Source: Actinomadura spongiicola
GTDB lineage: Bacteria; Actinomycetota; Actinomycetes; Streptosporangiales; Streptosporangiaceae
Direction: 5' to 3'
DNA length: 64,000 nt
NCBI RefSeq assembly: GCF_003432485.1
Contig: NZ_QVNQ01000004.1
Span: forward strand, 558,001-622,000
Under the pieces are notes generated by a model. The model had not been told where the DNA came from, did not search any database, and saw nothing but the letters and a program-made list of their open reading frames with translations. This document shows positions 15,646 to 23,382 of this stretch, one piece after another. Position 1 is the first letter of the stretch. Each line of letters opens with the position of its first letter. The translations under genes were made by a program, and so were the position numbers.

Positions 15646-17892
15646 TCAGAGCCGCTCCTTGATCTGGAAGTACTGGTTCGTGGTCAGCCCCGCCCTCTCC
15701 CACACCAGCCTGGCCGTGCAAGGCATGGTGTCGAGACGACGGAAGGTGACCGTGAGGTGCTCGAAGGATGCGGGGAGCGGCCAGTCGCGGACGCCGTGCC
15801 AGCGGCCTTCCGTGATCGTCCGGCGGCGCGGGGACGAGCCCTCCGCCCTGACCTCCATGGAGATCTCGGCGTCGTCGCACCCGGAGATCCTCACCTGGCC
15901 GTCGAGCCCGTCGAACGGCGCGTTCCGGAAGCTGGAGCCCGGACGGAAGACGGTCGTGGCCGAGCCGCCTCGGGGCAGCGACCAGGAGAGGTAGTCGACG
16001 TTGGCGCAGCCGTCCTTGAGGCAATAGGTGTTCGTTCCGCCCCTGGGCTTCACACCGGACTCGAAGTCGACCCCCACCTGGGCGAACACCCCGCCGAGGA
16101 CGGCCAACGTGACCCCGACCGTGCAGGCGTGCGCGAACAACCGCAACGATGGGACGGCGATGAGCTTGGCCGTCTGGCGGGCCCGCGGCGTGCCGGGCGG
16201 GAGCACGGTGTACGGCTCGTCGTCCAGGAGTGCCGGGCCCTCCGCTCTCAGCACGTCCTGGACCCGCGCGTGGCGGAACTGGTAGACCGAGCCGGGACGG
16301 CGCAGCACACCGCGCTCCCCGGCGTCCTTGATGAACGCGCCGAGCCGCACCGGGAGCCTTCCCCGGAGGACGAACTCGCAGCGGGCCAGCAGATACCGTC
16401 CCCAGGCCGTGCTGATCAGTGTGGCGGTGCCGAAGAGAAGCCCGGCGGCGAGGGCGTACCCCCGGGCCGTGGCGGAGTCCGCGTCGATCGAGGCACCGCC
16501 GAACCACGCGCCCATGGCCGCGCCGACCGCGGCCCCGGACACCCCCGAGAACAGAGCCGCGAACAGGCCGTAACGCCGCAGATGAGACCGTGGATCGGCG
16601 GCTTCGCGCTCGGTCGCGACGATCTCGACCTTGTCCAGGAGAAGCCCGACGTGGAACCAGCCGTTGGCGACCAGCACGGCGACGGCGGCCATGATCGCGA
16701 ACCAGATGTTCCAGCCGAGCCAGACGATCCAGGCGGTCCCGAGCGCGTACAGCAGCCAGGACGCGAACTCGGCACTACGCGAGGACACGTTCCACCAGCG
16801 GATCTCTCGCGGCCCGCTCGCCAACGTCGCGAGCCACCGGCGAGCCTTCCGCTCGGGATAACGCGGATACAGGTACTCCGCGTAAACACCCGGAAGGTAC
16901 GCCTCCAGAACATGGTTCTCGACGTCCGCCGGATCGGTGAAGGACAACAAGGCCCTCGGATCCGAACCCGGGGCACTGTAGGCGACTCGCGCGAGGAACA
17001 ACATCAACGGCGTGGTCAGCGCCTCGGCGAGCGTCCCTCCAGGCTCGGCACGCAGATGGTCGAGCACGGGACGCCAGCGCTCGTCATCCCCAACGGCGCC
17101 TTCCAGATAACGAATGGCGTCATCGCCCTGAACAGGCTCAATCTCGATGACGGGCGCCCGGGTAAGACGCTGCCCGAACTCGACCGCAGCGTCCTCGTAC
17201 TGCTTCGCCCGGCAGGTCAGCACGAAGGGCGTCCCCCTGTCGAGCGCCTGATCGAGCTTCATGATCACGTCACGGAAGGACTCCGCCGTGATCTCGTCCA
17301 GCCCATCCAGCACCGGCAGAACACGCCGCCCTTGGACGAGCCGCCGCGCCATCTCCTGGTCGCCCAACAGCGGATGGTCTTCAAGCAGCCGCTTCTCCAT
17401 CCACGCCTCAAGCGGCATGGTGTGCGGACGCCACGACGACATCTGGAAGAGCACCGGCACCGGCCCGTCGGGCTCTCGCGCACGCAGCAACCCGTGCGCC
17501 AACAGCGTCGCCTGCACACTCTTCCCGGCCCCCGGCTCCCCGAGGATCACCAGTTGCCGATCCGGCAACCCCTGGAAGAGGTCCACCATCCGGGTCGTGT
17601 CCCCGTCCAGCCGCACTTCACCGGACACGGCCCCCGGCAGCGGCCCGACCGGACGTTCGGTCTCCCGCACCCGCAACACGATCGGCGCCGGACGCTCCAA
17701 CTGCTGCCGCTGCACTTCCGCCGACAGTTGCCGATCCACAGACTCAGCAAGAAGCCGGACGGCCCGGTCCTCCGGCGACCGCCCGTCCACGATGACCTGC
17801 TGAACGAGCGCGACGTCCCCGCCCACCCGGTTCTCGGCGACCGATTGCTTCTCGAACCTGGCGACGACGTCTGACCTACGCCTCCACGCCAT
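15646..17892 (-). CDS. Membrane NACHT-domain STAND NTPase with C-terminal ectodomain
   Basis: A 748-residue protein (ATG 17892; ATG 17940 would add 16). Residues 1-100 include ENRVGGDVALVQQVIVDG, a Gly-Asp motif often found ahead of actinobacterial NACHT ATPases. The NACHT domain has Walker A GEPGAGKS (118-125), Walker B VLPVLDGLDEI (about 187-197) and sensor LTCRAKQYEDA. About four to five hydrophobic segments follow (FASWLLYALGTAWIVWLGW, IMAAVAVLVAN, LFSGVSGAAVGAAMGAWFGG, LFAHACTVGVTLAVLGGVFA), then about 130 beta-rich residues with a Cys pair (TYCLKDGCANVDYL). Bacterial NACHT proteins are often antiphage sensors; this one lacks a recognised effector. It is the last gene of an XRE-DUF397-DUF397 row. 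Confidence 0.85.
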   Translation of the reverse strand: MAWRRRSDVVARFEKQSVAENRVGGDVALVQQVIVDGRSPEDRAVRLLAESVDRQLSAEVQRQQLERPAPIVLRVRETERPVGPLPGAVSGEVRLDGDTTRMVDLFQGLPDRQLVILGEPGAGKSVQATLLAHGLLRAREPDGPVPVLFQMSSWRPHTMPLEAWMEKRLLEDHPLLGDQEMARRLVQGRRVLPVLDGLDEITAESFRDVIMKLDQALDRGTPFVLTCRAKQYEDAAVEFGQRLTRAPVIEIEPVQGDDAIRYLEGAVGDDERWRPVLDHLRAEPGGTLAEALTTPLMLFLARVAYSAPGSDPRALLSFTDPADVENHVLEAYLPGVYAEYLYPRYPERKARRWLATLASGPREIRWWNVSSRSAEFASWLLYALGTAWIVWLGWNIWFAIMAAVAVLVANGWFHVGLLLDKVEIVATEREAADPRSHLRRYGLFAALFSGVSGAAVGAAMGAWFGGASIDADSATARGYALAAGLLFGTATLISTAWGRYLLARCEFVLRGRLPVRLGAFIKDAGERGVLRRPGSVYQFRHARVQDVLRAEGPALLDDEPYTVLPPGTPRARQTAKLIAVPSLRLFAHACTVGVTLAVLGGVFAQVGVDFESGVKPRGGTNTYCLKDGCANVDYLSWSLPRGGSATTVFRPGSSFRNAPFDGLDGQVRISGCDDAEISMEVRAEGSSPRRRTITEGRWHGVRDWPLPASFEHLTVTFRRLDTMPCTARLVWERAGLTTNQYFQIKERL

Positions 17893-17977
17893 CAGCCGCC
17901 CCGGCGCATCGTCGGACCCATCCCCCAAGCATCCCAACAACGACCGACGCCGTCACGAAAAGCCGCCCACCAAGGCC

Positions 17978-18235
17978 CTAACGCAAGTCGAGGTGACCGC
18001 TCTTCACAGTGGTGAGGAAGGCGGCCCAGGCCTCGGCCCTGAAGCCGAGTACCGGCCCGTCCGGATCCTTGGAGTCCCGTGCCAACACCATCGCCTCGTC
18101 GCCAGCAACCTCGACGCAGGAACCGTTGTTTGCACTCCGGCTGCTCTTCCGCCATGCACTCAACTCGACACAGTTTCCCTCGTCGGTGCTGTTGCGACTC
18201 GTGCGCCAGATCACGTGGGAGAGATCCACGGTCAT
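17978..18235 (-). CDS. DUF397 protein (two N-terminal half-units)
   Basis: An 85-residue DUF397 protein. Its N-terminus holds two copies of the W-x-S-x3-S-x4-CVE unit (VIWRTSRNSTDEGNCVEL and AWRKSSRSANNGSCVEVAGD), then the conserved body MVLARDSKDPDGPVLGF and EAWAAFLTTVKSG. It is a tandem paralogue of the next gene upstream. DUF397 proteins pair with XRE/DUF5753 regulators (BldB/WhiJ/AbaA-like sets) that control development or behave toxin-antitoxin-like. It lies 85 bases ahead of the NACHT start on the same strand, so it is probably co-transcribed. Confidence 0.85.
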   Translation of the reverse strand: MTVDLSHVIWRTSRNSTDEGNCVELSAWRKSSRSANNGSCVEVAGDEAMVLARDSKDPDGPVLGFRAEAWAAFLTTVKSGHLDLR

Positions 18236-18359
18236 GGTTCACACCTTTCTCATCACCCAGCCAGCGTCGTGTACTGAGATGAGCCTTACCGGAAAGGTCA
18301 GTCGTTCTCGCAGGTTGACGCCCACGGGCTGTACGGACCCGGGGGTGTCGAGGTACGGT

Positions 18360-18668
18360 TTAAGGTAGATCGAGTTGGCCGCGTTTGACGGTGGTGAGGA
18401 AGGCGGACCAGGCTTCGGTGCCGAATCCGAGTATTGGTCCGTCCGGATTCTTGGAGTCCCGCGCCAACACCACCGCCTCGTCCGCTACCACCTCAAGGCA
18501 GTTTCCTTGCTCGCCGCTCCAACTGCTCTTCCGCCAGGGGCCAACCTCTACACACTCGCCTTCTTTGGCGCTGTGGCTGCTCTTGTGCCAGGAACCTATC
18601 TCTACGCACTCGCCACCGTTGCCGGTACTATGGCTACTCGTTCGCCAGATGATGTAAATTGTTTCCAT
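18360..18668 (-). CDS. DUF397 protein (three N-terminal half-units)
   Basis: A 102-residue paralogue of the downstream DUF397. Three successive units are visible: IWRTSSHSTGNGGECVEI, SWHKSSHSAKEGECVEV and PWRKSSWSGEQGNCLEV, followed by the body VVLARDSKNPDGPILGF and SAFLTTVKRG. The extra unit looks like an in-gene duplication of about 54 bases. The nucleotide sequences of the two genes are highly similar over their C-terminal halves. It sits between the XRE regulator and the second DUF397. Confidence 0.85.
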   Translation of the reverse strand: METIYIIWRTSSHSTGNGGECVEIGSWHKSSHSAKEGECVEVGPWRKSSWSGEQGNCLEVVADEAVVLARDSKNPDGPILGFGTEAWSAFLTTVKRGQLDLP

Positions 18669-18695
18669 GGACCACTCTCCTCTGGGTTGAAGGCG

Positions 18696-19556
18696 TCAGC
18701 TCATGCTTTCGACCGCTGATGTGATGAGGTTGCACGACTCTTCGCGGCTGAGGGCCTGCGCTCGCAGGTGGTTGAACATGGTTGTATAACTGTTTATATC
18801 GTCGGCTTTCTCCAAGTACAAGCTTCCCTGTTGGTACTCGACGTACACCACCGCCGGGTCGGCGGGCTCAGGGAAGCCAAGGATTCTGAAGCCACCCTGC
18901 ATCCCTGGGTGAGCACCCGCCGTGAACGGGAGTACTTGGAGCGTGATGTTCGGTCGGTGGGAGAGTTCAACAAGGCGTTTCAACTGATCTTGCATGGTGG
19001 CTCGTCCGCCTACCTGGCGGCGTATCATGGCCTCGTTGCACACAAACCACATCTCAGGGGCGTCCTTGGCTTCGAGAAGTCGCCGCTGTCTCTCTAGTCG
19101 CAGCGTGATCTGCCGGTTGATCTCTTCTTCGCTTGGGACCATGGCTTCGGCGAGGTAGGTAGCCCTGGCGTATGCCTCGATCTGAAGGATTCCTGGAACG
19201 ACCTCTGGTTGATAGTCCTGAATCGAGGCCGCCTCGTCCTCCAGCCCGACATAAACCTGGAACCAACCCGGCATGGTGCCACTGTACGTATGCCACCAGC
19301 CCCGCTTGCGCGCGTCCTTAGCCACCTGTAGCAGGGCGTCGCGTGCGTCGCCGGTGACGCCATACACCTCCAGCATGAGGGAGACCTCGCCCACTCGGGC
19401 GCCACTCTGACCCGTCTCGATGCGAGTGATCGTTACGGGTGCACACCCGATGCGCTCGGCAACTTGCTCCCGAGTCAGCCCGCATTCCTTGCGGAGGCGT
19501 CGAAGTTCGGCGGCGAGGCGGCGCTTGCGGACGGTGGGGCTTCGACGGGCGGCCAC
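18696..19556 (-). CDS. XRE/HTH regulator with DUF5753 (WhiJ-like)
   Basis: A 286-residue regulator. Residues 12-65 are an XRE helix-turn-helix (LRRLRKECGLTREQVAERIG, VTITRIETGQSGARVGEVSL) and residues 95-275 are DUF5753 (YVGLEDEAASIQDYQPEVVP, GILQIEAYARA, VLPFTAGAHPGMQGGFRILG). Actinobacterial proteins of this type pair with DUF397 partners. It is first in the row XRE-DUF397-DUF397-NACHT. A 12-bp inverted repeat lies 47-78 bases upstream and could be its own operator. Confidence 0.92.
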   Translation of the reverse strand: MAARRSPTVRKRRLAAELRRLRKECGLTREQVAERIGCAPVTITRIETGQSGARVGEVSLMLEVYGVTGDARDALLQVAKDARKRGWWHTYSGTMPGWFQVYVGLEDEAASIQDYQPEVVPGILQIEAYARATYLAEAMVPSEEEINRQITLRLERQRRLLEAKDAPEMWFVCNEAMIRRQVGGRATMQDQLKRLVELSHRPNITLQVLPFTAGAHPGMQGGFRILGFPEPADPAVVYVEYQQGSLYLEKADDINSYTTMFNHLRAQALSREESCNLITSAVESMS

Positions 19557-19602
19557 TTTGTCCTCCTTGGGCTTGTTTGTGGTGCCTTGTGATCAAGATT
19601 CA

Positions 19603-19634
19603 AGAAACAAACTGCGATAGTTCAGTTCGTTTCT
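19603..19634. promoter_or_regulatory. Candidate operator: 12-bp inverted repeat upstream of XRE gene
   Basis: AGAAACAAACTG and CAGTTCGTTTCT form an inverted repeat matching at 11 of 12 positions with an 8-base spacer, within an AT-rich divergent region (19557-19757) between the XRE regulator and the small protein/ATPase pair. Symmetric sites of this spacing suit a dimeric HTH regulator. Confidence 0.5.
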
Positions 19635-19757
19635 GTTGCGGATTGGACGGCGTCGGCTCACACTCTGACCGTAGCGACAATCACGCACGGTAGGTGGGTG
19701 ATCACGGAAGAAAATCCGTGACTTCTGGTGCCCGCGTGCCTGGAGAAGGGGCGTCCG

Positions 19758-20042
19758 ATGATGTCTGTGGATCAGCGACCGCACGACGTGCGGTTCGGCC
19801 TCCTGGCTGATCTCTGTTACCGGCTGGGGGAGCGGCAGCGGTGCACGTCCATGCTCGTCCACCCGAAGGCGGGGGAGTCCGTCCTGTGGGTGCCGGGAGC
19901 GGCATGGCCTCGGCGATGGCTGGGGGTGGCGGCGGTCGACTACCGGGGCCGGTGGCTCTACACCTTCGGCGGCCAGTGGTGCGCGGCCGGGGACGTGGCC
20001 GAGACCGCCGCACGGGTGGCGTGGACGGCGGGCGTCCGGTGA
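19758..20042 (+). CDS. Small hypothetical protein coupled to anti-sigma-like ATPase
   Basis: A 94-residue protein with HPKAGESVLWVPGAAWPRRWLG, VAAVDYRGRWLYTFGGQWCA and AAGDVAETAARVAW. It is short and Trp-rich with no catalytic motif that I recognise. The strong GGAGAAGGGG before ATG 19758 and the GTGA overlap with the next gene show that it is translated and coupled to the ATPase. Similar small proteins occur next to XRE and anti-sigma genes in actinomycete regulatory cassettes (inference). Confidence 0.7.
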   Translation: MMSVDQRPHDVRFGLLADLCYRLGERQRCTSMLVHPKAGESVLWVPGAAWPRRWLGVAAVDYRGRWLYTFGGQWCAAGDVAETAARVAWTAGVR

Positions 20043-20530
20043 AGCGGTGTCACCTGGGGGCGTGCATCGTCCCGGCCGCGCCCCAAAACGTGGCGAACGG
20101 TCGCCGGTGGCTGATGACTCTGCTCGAACCGCTGTTCGGCCCGGAGCACAGTGTCTGCGAGGAGAGCGTTCTGCTGCTCTCCGAGACCCTCACCAACGCG
20201 ATCGTCCACGGTACCGGCGACCTCGTGGGGGTGGACGTCTTCGTGGACGCCCTCAACGTCCGGATCGAGGTCACCGACGAGGGCGGCAGCACCCTCCCGC
20301 ACCATCGCGACGACCCGGACGGCGAGTCCGGGCGCGGCCTGCCGATCCTGGCGGCGCTCGCCAGGTCGTGGGGCTTCGAGCACCTGGCCGAAGGCAGCCT
20401 CCGCGTCTGGTTCGAAATCCCGCACACACTTGTCTCTGGTGTCCACGACAACGGTCGTCCGGTCAGTGAACCTGAGGGCATCCGGGCGGGGATGGCTCCT
20501 TCGACCAGGCCGGGAAATCCATGCCCGTGA
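20039..20530 (+). CDS. ATP-binding protein, anti-sigma (RsbW/SpoIIAB)-like GHKL ATPase
   Basis: A 163-residue GHKL ATPase. N box: LLLSETLTNAIVHGTGD (residues about 44-60, with the Asn). G1 box: IEVTDEGGS. G2-like: GESGRGLPILAALARSWGF. These match the SpoIIAB/RsbW-type kinases common in actinomycetes. GTG 20039 overlaps the preceding stop as GTGA. The set of XRE/DUF5753, DUF397 and this ATPase resembles AbaA/WhiJ-type regulatory clusters. Its 3' end is 149 bases before the eCIS-core/PARP gene. Confidence 0.85.
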   Translation: MKRCHLGACIVPAAPQNVANGRRWLMTLLEPLFGPEHSVCEESVLLLSETLTNAIVHGTGDLVGVDVFVDALNVRIEVTDEGGSTLPHHRDDPDGESGRGLPILAALARSWGFEHLAEGSLRVWFEIPHTLVSGVHDNGRPVSEPEGIRAGMAPSTRPGNPCP

Positions 20531-20679
20531 GCTTCCGGAACACCGCGTGCGCCGCGTCCGGCGAAGCGTTCTCCGGGGCAGTCCCTCTGCCCCCGAGGGT
20601 GCCCTCATGGCCCTACTCGGGCCGGGCGGTCCGGAGGACGATGTCGTACGGATGTGCAACCACGCTGGAGGGGGCGCTC

Positions 20680-22518
20680 GTGCGCGCGCAGGACACTGGC
20701 AAGGACCGGGACCGTGGCAACGAGCCGACGGGGCACCGGCCCCGTCCGTCTCAGCCGCCCGGGTTGGCGGGCCAGTTCCTCTCGCTCCAGCGGCTGGCCG
20801 GGAACGCGGCCGTCTCCGGCGCGATCGCCGAGGCCCGGCACCAGCACGGTCCCGGGTGCGGGCACGCGATTCCCTCGGTGCAGCGCCGCGTGGACACCGA
20901 TCTGCACGAGCACGGTCCGGGATGCGGCCATGGGGAGACACCCGTGCAGCGCCGGGTGTCGCCGACCGAGGCGATCGCCACCCCCGGCAGGCCGCTGCCC
21001 GCGCGCATCGTCGAGCGCATGGAGCAGGAGTACCCGATGAAGTTCGGCCACGTCCGTATCCATGACGGTCCCGTCGCGCAGCGCTCGGCGGACGACCACG
21101 GCGCCATGGCCTACACCACCGGCTCGCACATCATCAGTGGCCGGTCGAGCCTCGACGACGAGACGCTGTACCACGAGGCCGGACACGTCTGGCAGCAGGC
21201 CATGGGCGAGGTGGCCGGCACCGACGACGGGACCGGGACGAAGATCTCCAGCCCCCGCGACCCGTTCGAGGTGCAGGCCTCCGAGAACGGGCGGCGGATG
21301 GCGCGGGGAGAGGCCCCCGACCTGACGTTGCCCGGGGGCCGCGCCACCGGCGGCGGGCGCGTCCAGCGCGCCGCCAAGCATGTCCAGCGGGCGTCGGGCA
21401 ACCCGAGCCCCACCGGCTCCCGCAGTCCCAGCCCCACGCCGGCCCCCGCCCCCACTCCGGCCCCCGCCCCGGCCGCGCCGCAGGTCGGGCTGCCGCCGGA
21501 CCTCAACGCCGCGCTCGGCAGGGAGGTCCCGGACTACTGGAACGACCTCCAGTGGACCGACACCGGGCGGGGCTACCACACGGCCTCCCTGCCCCGGGGG
21601 CATGCCGTGTGGCGGGCCATCGAGAACTACGCCCGGCTGTCCCAGCAACTCGCGCCCGTCACAGCACCGAAAGGCGAGGCGACCCGGATGGCGGAGTCAC
21701 ACAAGCGACTCACCGACCCGGGGATCACCGCCGAGCAGCGCGCGTCCCACACCCGCCGACTCCAGGAGGGCAAGCCCGGCGGCCCGCCACCGCCCAGCAG
21801 CGCCCTCATGGACATCGTGCAGATCGTCGTCTGCGCCAACCCCACGCTGTGGGAGAAGTACGCGACCAACCGGCAGCTCTACCACCAGTCGCTGATCTCA
21901 CACGGCAAGAAGGGACTGAAGGCCTCGGGGAAGGACCGCAGCGATCGGATCCCCTGGTCCACGGGCAGCCGACCCAACCTGGAAGGCGCGGCGGCGACCT
22001 CGATCCAGCCCGGCTACCCCCGCCCCGCCGAGTTGCCGCCGGGTGTACCCCAGGACGCCGGGGAGGCCTTCCTCTGGCACGGCACCGGCTCCGACATCAT
22101 GGACCTGATCGACGCGGGCGGGGTGGCGCCCGAGAAGGGCCGCAACAAGGGAACCGAGGACAAGCCGCAGTACGGCGTGCTGGGCCAGGGCACCTACGTC
22201 GCCGACAACGCCTCCAAGGCGCAGACGTACTTCGCCTGCCCCCAGTGCGAGGATCACGAGTGCAAGGACCCGACGCACCCGGCCCGAGAGCTGATGCTGA
22301 TGCGCGGTCTCGTCGGCTCACCCGACTTCGCGCACCTCGGGCACAACAGGCGGGGCGAGGACCATAAGACGATGAAGGACCTCCGCACCTCCGTGGTGAG
22401 CCCCGGCCTCAAGAAGCACCCGGCCCGGTTGGGCGCGACGGGCACCAACGAGTTCGTCATCAAGGACAAGTCGTTGCTCTACCCGGAGATCCGCGTCCGG
22501 TACCGCCCCGCACCATGA
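20680..22518 (+). CDS. eCIS-core (DUF4157) protein fused to a PARP-like ADP-ribosyltransferase
   Basis: A 612-residue protein. N-terminus GLAGQFLSLQRLAGNAAVS is typical of eCIS-core proteins. Two repeats carry HGPGCGH and VQRRV (about residues 54-95). The eCIS-core domain (about 104-175) has FGHVRIHDGPVAQRSADDHG and the metalloprotease-like H165-E-A-G-H169. A Pro/Ala/Thr linker (PTPAPAPTPAPAPAAP) leads to a C-terminal domain (about 375-612) that looks like a eukaryote-type PARP: NPTLWEKYATNRQLY, LWHGTG (H467), GQGTYVADNASKAQTYF (Y506) and NEFVIKD (E591), the H-Y-E triad in order and with family-like spacing. A C-x2-C plus C segment lies between Y and E. GTG 20680 has GGAGGGG; the longer open frame from 20521 overlaps the ATPase and is not favoured. 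It is probably an ADP-ribosylating effector. Confidence 0.85.
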   Translation: MRAQDTGKDRDRGNEPTGHRPRPSQPPGLAGQFLSLQRLAGNAAVSGAIAEARHQHGPGCGHAIPSVQRRVDTDLHEHGPGCGHGETPVQRRVSPTEAIATPGRPLPARIVERMEQEYPMKFGHVRIHDGPVAQRSADDHGAMAYTTGSHIISGRSSLDDETLYHEAGHVWQQAMGEVAGTDDGTGTKISSPRDPFEVQASENGRRMARGEAPDLTLPGGRATGGGRVQRAAKHVQRASGNPSPTGSRSPSPTPAPAPTPAPAPAAPQVGLPPDLNAALGREVPDYWNDLQWTDTGRGYHTASLPRGHAVWRAIENYARLSQQLAPVTAPKGEATRMAESHKRLTDPGITAEQRASHTRRLQEGKPGGPPPPSSALMDIVQIVVCANPTLWEKYATNRQLYHQSLISHGKKGLKASGKDRSDRIPWSTGSRPNLEGAAATSIQPGYPRPAELPPGVPQDAGEAFLWHGTGSDIMDLIDAGGVAPEKGRNKGTEDKPQYGVLGQGTYVADNASKAQTYFACPQCEDHECKDPTHPARELMLMRGLVGSPDFAHLGHNRRGEDHKTMKDLRTSVVSPGLKKHPARLGATGTNEFVIKDKSLLYPEIRVRYRPAP

Positions 22519-22553
22519 CGACACGAACCCGCCGCCCGAGGACGGAGGGCGCG

Positions 22554-22921
22554 TCATCCCCGCGCCGCCCCCTCGTGAGCGAGTTGCCCGGCCGGCCGGG
22601 CCTTGCCCTGCCCGCCGGGCCCGCGCACGAATCGCACCGCCGGCGGCGCCGGTTCGTCCCGCCACTTCCGTGATCGCCGCCGTTCCTCGTGGTGCGGCCG
22701 GTGAACCCGACCAGCGCGTTGGACGCCCGCAGCAGCACGCCCGGCCGCTCCCACGCCCGCGAGCCGGGCCGGGTTCGCGGGCGCGTGGACGGGCCGAGTC
22801 GCCGGCGACAGGGCTCCGCGCCCTCGTAGACGGTCGGGTCTCCGGCGGCCTGGAACACCATCGCGAACCCCGAGGCGACCGCGTGCCGGCGCACGCCGTC
22901 CGCCGGTGGGGTGCCGGTCAT
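22554..22921 (-). pseudogene. Truncated, frameshifted STAND/NB-ARC NTPase gene
   Basis: From ATG 22921 the frame reads VFQAAGDPTVYEG and then RPGVLLRASNALVGFTGR, the usual lead-in to actinobacterial STAND NTPases. The frame then degenerates. In another frame, ending at 22554, the sequence continues as WRDEPAPPAVRFVRGPGGQG followed by KARPAGQLAHEG, which is the NB-ARC P-loop. A frameshift therefore lies between about 22700 and 22730. Everything after the P-loop (ATPase core, repeats) is missing; the remnant stops 35 bases from the end of the PARP-fusion gene. The start overlaps the preceding gene as ATGA. Confidence 0.7.
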
Positions 22922-23382
22922 CGGTCGTTGAACGTCTGGTCCCGTCCGGCCTGGTAGACACGGGCGTCGCCGGACGCCGTCGCACGCTGGGAGACGTTCG
23001 TCGCGTCGTCACCGGTCGAGACGACGCCGGAGTTGTCGCCTCCGATCGCGACGGACCGCTCACCCGACGCCGTCACAGCGCGCTCGTCGCGTTGGAGATC
23101 CTCCACCAGCCACCGCAACCGCTCCGCGAAGTCGGGGTCGGTGTCGGCCTCCTCGGCGACCGCGTCCGTGACCCGCCGCACCGTCCGGTCGCTCACCGGC
23201 CCGACCATCGCCTGCTCGGCCAGGAGCGTCACCGCCGGATCCGCGCCCAGCCGGGCGACGATCAGGTCATGGACCGCGTCCATCCCCGCGTCCAGTGCCC
23301 GCTCCGCCTCCGAATCCGCCCGCCGAAGCCTCCGCACCAGAAACCCGACCGCGGTCTCCGCCACCCACTCGGTCCCCGTCAC
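22918..23382 (-). CDS. Small STAND-associated protein with GD-rich tail
   Basis: A 154-residue protein. The first 100 residues are helical and charged. The tail has SVAIGGDNSGVVSTGDDATN and DARVYQAGRDQTFNDR, short Gly/Asp motifs that often precede or accompany NACHT/STAND ATPases in actinomycetes. A near-consensus AAAGGAGG lies 6 bases before GTG 23382. The stop overlaps the start of the decayed STAND gene (ATGA), so it was the partner of that ATPase. The biochemical role is unknown. Confidence 0.7.
   Translation of the reverse strand: MTGTEWVAETAVGFLVRRLRRADSEAERALDAGMDAVHDLIVARLGADPAVTLLAEQAMVGPVSDRTVRRVTDAVAEEADTDPDFAERLRWLVEDLQRDERAVTASGERSVAIGGDNSGVVSTGDDATNVSQRATASGDARVYQAGRDQTFNDR

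Noticed and set aside
15757..17874. 705-codon plus-strand open frame opposite the NACHT gene
   Set aside because: It has no domain or membrane pattern, while the minus strand has Walker motifs and membrane spans.
20521..20679. Upstream extension of the eCIS-core/PARP frame to ATG 20521
   Set aside because: It overlaps the ATPase stop, is not like the N-termini of eCIS-core proteins, and GTG 20680 has a strong GGAGGGG.
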